This document shows, one piece after another, positions 16,146-19,862 of a stretch of DNA of 19,862 nucleotides (within the stretch, counting starts at the first letter, position 1; every line of letters begins with the position of its first letter). Position numbers and translations under genes: made by a program. The notes beneath the pieces were generated by a model, which was not told where the DNA came from, did no database searches, and was given only the letters and a program-made list of their open reading frames with translations. Origin of the DNA: an uncultured Mollicutes bacterium (lineage in GTDB: Bacteria > Bacillota_I > Bacilli_A > ML615J-28 > CAG-313); contig UQBM01000029.1 of the NCBI GenBank assembly GCA_900539265.1, positions 1 to 19,862 on the forward strand, given 5' to 3'.

Positions 16146-16772
16146 CTAATTTATTTTTAAATTTAATTCTTCAATCCAACTTCTTATTTCAGATTGAGAA
16201 GAAGATGCCGAAAATCTTTTTCCCTCATTAACTATAGCAAGAGGTTCAAGTTTTTTAATTTCATTTACACTAGTTGAAATCCCACTACCACCACTAGTAC
16301 AAAAAGGAATGATTGTTTTATTCCTCAAATCATATGTATCAAAGAAAGTATATATAATTTTAGGTAATTTTTGCCACCATATTGGATAACCAATAAAAAT
16401 TATTGAATAATTATTTACATCAATATCATTTGCTATATTTGGTCTTGCCTTTTCATCATTTTGTTCTATATTGGCTCTACAATCATCGTTTGTATAATTT
16501 AAATCATCTGATGAATAAGGAATGGTTGGTATAATCTCTATTAACTTTCCTTTAGTCATATCTGATATTTGGATAGCAACTTTTTCAGTTGTTTTAGTAG
16601 CAGAAAAATATAAGATAGCAATTTGATGATTGCTACTATTTACATTTTCTTCTTCATTTTGATTACCATTATCTTCAATATCTAAATTACTATTAGAGCA
16701 ACTAAATAATAAACCAAAAGATAAAAATATTAAAAAACACACCAATATTTTTTTCATAAACTTACTCTTCAT
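16146..16772 (-). CDS. Lipoprotein flavodoxin
   Basis: This 208-residue protein has a lipoprotein signal peptide (KKILVCFLIFLSFGLLFSC, lipobox LLFSC, lipidated Cys at about 25). An acidic, Asn-rich linker to about residue 48 leads into a flavodoxin domain. Its FMN loops are LYFSATKTTEKVA, IGYPIWWQKLP and FCTSGGSGIS. It is a paralogue of the gene at 14939 but would sit on the outer face of the membrane, suggesting extracytoplasmic electron transfer. Two ATG starts are possible. The first, at 16772, has an AAAGG that is too close. The second, at 16757, gives a shorter, more typical signal peptide. It lies 7 nt after marR. Confidence 0.92.
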   Translation of the reverse strand: MKSKFMKKILVCFLIFLSFGLLFSCSNSNLDIEDNGNQNEEENVNSSNHQIAILYFSATKTTEKVAIQISDMTKGKLIEIIPTIPYSSDDLNYTNDDCRANIEQNDEKARPNIANDIDVNNYSIIFIGYPIWWQKLPKIIYTFFDTYDLRNKTIIPFCTSGGSGISTSVNEIKKLEPLAIVNEGKRFSASSSQSEIRSWIEELNLKIN

Positions 16773-16779
16773 CCTTTCA

Positions 16780-17196
16780 TTATTTACATAACAATTTTTT
16801 AAGTTTATTTAATAATTCTACTATTTGCATATCATTACTTGTCAATTCATTGAACACTTTTTCTTCCTTTTCATAAACTAGTTGTAGTTTTATTTTAGCA
16901 TAATGTTTCCCCCTTTCAGTCATAATTATTGTCATTTCCCTCTTTTGTCCTTTGATTGGCTCTAATTTGATATAACCATTTTTTTTCAACTCCATTATAA
17001 TGGTGTTAACCGTACTTTTAGGCAAATCCCAAGATAAACAAATTTCTTTTTGCGTATGGGGCTTACCGTCATTTAATGCATAAAGTATCCATAAAAGGGT
17101 AGCAGATACATCGCTTTCTTTTGCAAAATTGGCATAAATTGCATCTAATCGATAAATTGCTTTACCTAAATTATAAAAGAATTCTTTTGAGTCCAT
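16780..17196 (-). CDS. MarR-family transcriptional regulator
   Basis: This 138-residue winged-helix dimeric regulator has its DNA-binding core at about 30-100. The recognition part is HTQKEICLSWDLPKSTVNTI and the wing is KLEPIKGQKREMTIIMTERG. MarR proteins usually repress divergent or downstream detoxification genes and release DNA when they bind phenolic ligands or when cysteines are oxidised. It heads the flavodoxin/CMD-cupin operon. An AGGAG lies 9 nt before the ATG. A perfect palindrome over its own -10 box suggests autorepression and control of all downstream genes. Confidence 0.95.
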   Translation of the reverse strand: MDSKEFFYNLGKAIYRLDAIYANFAKESDVSATLLWILYALNDGKPHTQKEICLSWDLPKSTVNTIIMELKKNGYIKLEPIKGQKREMTIIMTERGKHYAKIKLQLVYEKEEKVFNELTSNDMQIVELLNKLKKLLCK

Positions 17197-17222
17197 TTTA
17201 ATTTTCTCCTTTAAAATCCTTA

Positions 17223-17245
17223 TTCGTACTTTATTATAGTACGAA
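17223..17245 (-). promoter_or_regulatory. Palindromic operator over the marR -10 box
   Basis: TTCGTACT (17223-17230) and AGTACGAA (17238-17245) are perfect 8-bp inverted arms around a 7-nt spacer. The site encloses the -10 hexamer at 17238-17233, so a dimer bound here would block RNA polymerase. Size and symmetry fit a MarR dimer. Confidence 0.75.
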
Positions 17246-17261
17246 AATGAACTTTAGTCAA
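17233..17261 (-). promoter_or_regulatory. marR redox operon promoter
   Basis: On the minus strand TTGACT (17261-17256) and TATAAT (17238-17233) are separated by exactly 17 bp. The match to the vegetative sigma-factor consensus is near perfect. The start would lie about 30 nt before the marR ATG. Confidence 0.9.
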
Positions 17262-17332
17262 TTATTTTGATTAAAATATATATAATTTATAATAAATTTA
17301 ACCCTTGTATAAATTAAATTCTTATTTTTTAC

Positions 17333-18500
17333 TTAAAAATACTCAATTGTTATAAATAAAAAAGGCTTACATAGTATCAAACCTAATCTTTCTGAATGCT
17401 TTATTATATTAGAAAACTTATCGACATATTTTAATACATACTAGAGTCAAAATATTTCGTTAAAAAATGATTCCTTTGATATATAAAATGTAAGCCATAT
17501 AATAAATTTATTGCAACATCATATGCTACTCATATTACATTATGATTGCTTGAAATTTGTATGTTATTATACATTAAACTATCAATATCCATAAAATAGT
17601 AGTCCTATTCAGAAATTATAGTGTTATAGTATAAATCCAACATATGAGGAGGTAAAAAAGAAAGCAAGTTTTTCCACTTTTCATCTTTACTCATCTATTA
17701 AAAAATGCTTCAACTTCTTTATCATCAAATTTTATTAATACTACTAGTTGAGTAGTTTCATTAATCTATTGATATGTATCCATTATTAGGAAAATCAATA
17801 GATATAGCATTTTGCATTGTTTTTAAATATTCATAATCATGACTAAGTCTCTTTCTTAAAATGAAAGTTACGGAACCATTAATGAAAAGGAATACAGTCA
17901 TAATAATTCCTACAACAATATTTTTTACATTTATATTTCTTTATAGTAAATACAACACCAAAAATACATGATCAAATGGGTATGGGCGAAAACAAAAAAA
18001 TTTCCACATATAGTAACCATTGATAATAAAAATTTGAAAATAATTGCATTTTTTACCAAAATTGCTACTATCATAAAAAAGATACTACAAATTGATAAAA
18101 TAAACAATAGAGTTAATAAATATTGATTCTATACAAAAATAATATATACTTTTCTAAGTTTATTGTTAAGACTAACAATAATAGATTTTTTTACATTATA
18201 ATAAGTTTTAAATAAACTATTTATAATAAAACTTATAATCATCATTTAAAAATTTATATATATGATGGTTTGACTTAAATCATACATCTGGATTATAAAT
18301 AGTTATACTAGAAACAATAGAACTATCTTTCTTTTATAGTATCATTTTTATATATATTACCACAAAGGTTATCCACAAAAACTTTAAAAGTATCTAACAG
18401 TTTTAATAAATTCTCCATTGAAAGTATCGATTGGTTAGTTTCGCACAAACGAATGCTTTATCTTGTTACATTTAAAATATGGACTAATTCTTTATTTATT
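17333..18500 (-). pseudogene. Decayed membrane protein of unknown family
   Basis: No intact gene is present, but successive minus-strand frames give protein-like sequence in a consistent order over about 1.1 kb. It starts with ETNQSILSMENLLKLLDTF (about 18445-18390). A hydrophobic stretch LLTLLFILSICSIFFMIVAI follows (near 18100), then a second membrane segment GIIMTVFLFINGSVTFIL (near 17900). A soluble tail has FPNNGYISID, then KFDDKEVEAFF, KWKNLLSFLPPHMLDLYYNT and VAYDVAINLLYGLHF. The last piece ends KPFLFITIEYF at a TAA (17335-17333). Many stops (TAG, TGA, TAA) and several frameshifts interrupt it. I do not recognise the family. The start is uncertain. Confidence 0.6.
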
Positions 18501-18524
18501 TTTACTATAAAACTAGTAAAAATG

Positions 18525-18556
18525 AAAAAAATAAGTCTTCACGCAAAAGACTTATT
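18525..18556 (-). terminator. Intrinsic terminator after the Fic remnant
   Basis: AATAAGTCTT (18530-18539) and AAGACTTATT (18547-18556) are perfect 10-bp arms with a 7-nt loop. On the minus strand the stem ends in TT followed by five further T residues. It lies 38 nt past the stop of the decayed Fic gene. Confidence 0.88.
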
Positions 18557-18594
18557 GATTACTTCTAATGGTAAAGAACTACTAACTCAAATGT

Positions 18595-18950
18595 TTATTT
18601 AATTTTACAATAACAACTATTCTTTTTATTCCCATCTTGCTTGATTCCATCTAATTCGATTAATTTTCTTAAAGATTTTCCTATACAATTTAGAATAAGT
18701 GATGAACATAATTCTTTAATATCTTATTTATTAAATCTACCTATTTTAATATATGCCTTACAATTTCAATAGTTTTTTCTTCTTTGCAACTAAATTAAAT
18801 CTTTCTTTGAAATTTTTATATAATAAAAGAATTGTGTCAAGAAGATATTTTATAAAAGGATCAACATCCTTACATCCTTTTTACCGATTATGTTGTAAGT
18901 TACTTATCACATTCTTATCTCCAAATTATTTCTTTGAATTATAGTATAAA
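18595..18950 (-). pseudogene. Remnant of a Fic-family protein, C-terminal part only
   Basis: Two minus-strand frames give the tail of a Fic/DUF4172-type protein. DVDPFIKYLLDTILLLYKNF and KERFNLVAKKK (about 18865-18770) match the helix after the Fic core, usually read as DIDPFIRYML...YRDFEERV. ELCSSLILNCIGKSLRKLIE and LDGIKQDG match the C-terminal winged helix, ending in CKIK and TAA at 18597-18595. A stop and a frameshift separate the two parts. The catalytic HPFxxGNGR motif is absent from the window, so there can be no AMP-transferase activity. The remnant lies between an intact promoter and an intact terminator. Confidence 0.65.
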
Positions 18951-18966
18951 ATAAGTAGATAATCAA
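18938..18966 (-). promoter_or_regulatory. Promoter in front of the Fic remnant
   Basis: On the minus strand TTGATT (18966-18961) and TATAAT (18943-18938) are exactly 17 bp apart. A GGAG at 18922-18919 lies 6 nt before an ATG (18912-18910) that is directly followed by TGA. A GTG two bases later opens only a nine-codon frame. A transcript of about 400 nt ending at 18525-18556 is predicted. Confidence 0.65.
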
Positions 18967-19011
18967 TTGATTAAGGTTATTTTATTATATACTTTATATA
19001 ATAAATATTTA

Positions 19012-19862
19012 TTACGCTTTATTTAATTGTTCTATTAGTTGCTTGAATTTATTTTCATCTCTTATAAAATCAAATAACTCTTTTTTCATTTTTTCTATCC
19101 ATCTATTTTTATTGTTATTAGGATTATCGCTAAATGACCACTTAGTAGAATCATCAGTAAGTTTATCTATCAAAAAACTTGTATGTTGTAAAATTTCTTT
19201 ACTTTTATACATATTTAACCAATTAATTAACTATTTGGATGATTTATTGAAATATTCCAATGTTTTTTCTTTGTTTTTAATTTGAGCTTGTTCCCAAGCA
19301 CACATCATATAGATATCAAATAATCTTATATTGTAGAAACCATACTCACCATTTTCAAACACTATGTCTAAAAACTCTTTATATTTTAATAGTTGTATAT
19401 CTCTTTGACCAACTTCAGCTCTGCCATAAGTAGTAATAAGTTTACTATAAAACATCTCAACAAATTCTATAAATAATGCTTGAGTAACTTTCATTTTTTC
19501 AATGCCTGTTACAACATCTGGCCAAAACCAATCTCTTGTAATCATCATTTGAGGTAATTTTTCAACAATTACTCTTGCTTTATCAAGCTCTTTTCTTGCT
19601 TGGTATGTAAGAATTAAAACTTGCATAGCATGATATCTTTTTGAATCTTCAACACATTTTTCTAATATTTTATTTGCAAGTTTGATTAATTTTTGACTAT
19701 CTTCTTCACTAGTTGTATCAAATGCTAGGATGAAATACACAATCAATAACTGATCTTTAATATCCCAACTATTTGGATATTTTTTAATGCGAATTCCAAT
19801 AACTCTTCTGGTATATTATTATTGACTCATTTAGTAGTCATTAAAAATATACCTTTTTTCCT
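19012..19862 (-). pseudogene. Broken XRE-regulator-like TPR protein, C-terminal half, partial at right edge
   Basis: One minus-strand frame from about 19785 to 19012 encodes helical-repeat sequence with a single TAG at 19233-19231. It contains IKKYPNSWDIKDQLL, then AMQVLILTYQARKELDKARV, and ends QHTSFLIDKLTDDSTKWSFS followed by RDENKFKQLIEQL. This layout resembles the C-terminal sensor half of many Firmicutes XRE-family regulators, which end HTSLLVN... and IRDxxxFKxLIExL. Upstream, IPEELLEFA lies in another frame, so there is a frameshift near 19790, and a TGA occurs near 19828. The DNA-binding N-terminus would lie beyond the window. If the TAG is the only real lesion, two shortened products are possible. 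Confidence 0.6.

Noticed and set aside
17364..17496. Inverted GGCTTACAT / ATGTAAGCC 124 bp apart, possibly a small MITE-like element
   Set aside because: Both copies fall inside recoverable codons of the decayed membrane protein (YGLHF and LCKPF), only 9 bp match, and no target duplication is visible.
17641..17700. A plus-strand GAGGAGG with an upstream TATAGTATAAA-like -10, suggesting a gene start
   Set aside because: No usable start codon or frame follows. The complement encodes part of the decayed membrane protein (LPPHMLDLYY), so the purine run is incidental.

Overview
The window comes from a low-GC, low-G+C Firmicutes-type bacterium. The standard genetic code is used: Trp is TGG in FtsH and Cas9, and cas2 ends in TGA. 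The gene complement (tilS-ftsH-rqcP, maf, a type II-A CRISPR system) and extreme AT richness suggest a host-associated Bacilli/Erysipelotrichia-like or RF39-like lineage. I cannot name the species. Every intact protein gene lies on the minus strand. The only convincing plus-strand gene is the tracrRNA.

Left part (1-9144): a complete type II-A CRISPR-Cas locus, read leftwards as cas9 - cas1 - cas2 - csn2 - leader - array. The array has 45 identical 36-bp repeats and 44 spacers. crRNA polarity is minus, because the tracrRNA anti-repeat upstream of cas9 is identical to the plus-strand repeat over 13 nt. The tracrRNA (about 9066-9144, plus strand) has its own consensus promoter, a typical bulged duplex, a nexus-like stem and an intrinsic terminator. 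The leader is very short. Its transcribed part is nearly all one long hairpin that pairs with the start of the first repeat. A good minus-strand promoter lies beyond the tracrRNA, so the predicted cas9 mRNA leader would be antisense to the whole tracrRNA. The left edge carries tandem motifs resembling the end of an IS21-family element.

Middle (9282-14280): a housekeeping block. tilS, ftsH and rqcP form one operon with a clear promoter and a terminator. maf and a small unrecognised gene form a second operon whose -35 box is built into the terminator stem of the first.

Right-middle (14382-17261): a redox/stress operon, marR - lipoprotein flavodoxin - CMD/cupin fusion - flavodoxin - decayed nitroreductase - terminator. 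A perfect 8-bp-arm palindrome covers the -10 box of the marR promoter, which points to autoregulation.

Right end (17333-19862): three consecutive decayed minus-strand genes. They are an unknown membrane protein, the C-terminal part of a Fic-family protein (still flanked by a promoter and a terminator), and a C-terminal half resembling XRE-family TPR regulators that runs off the window. This is a stretch under gene loss.
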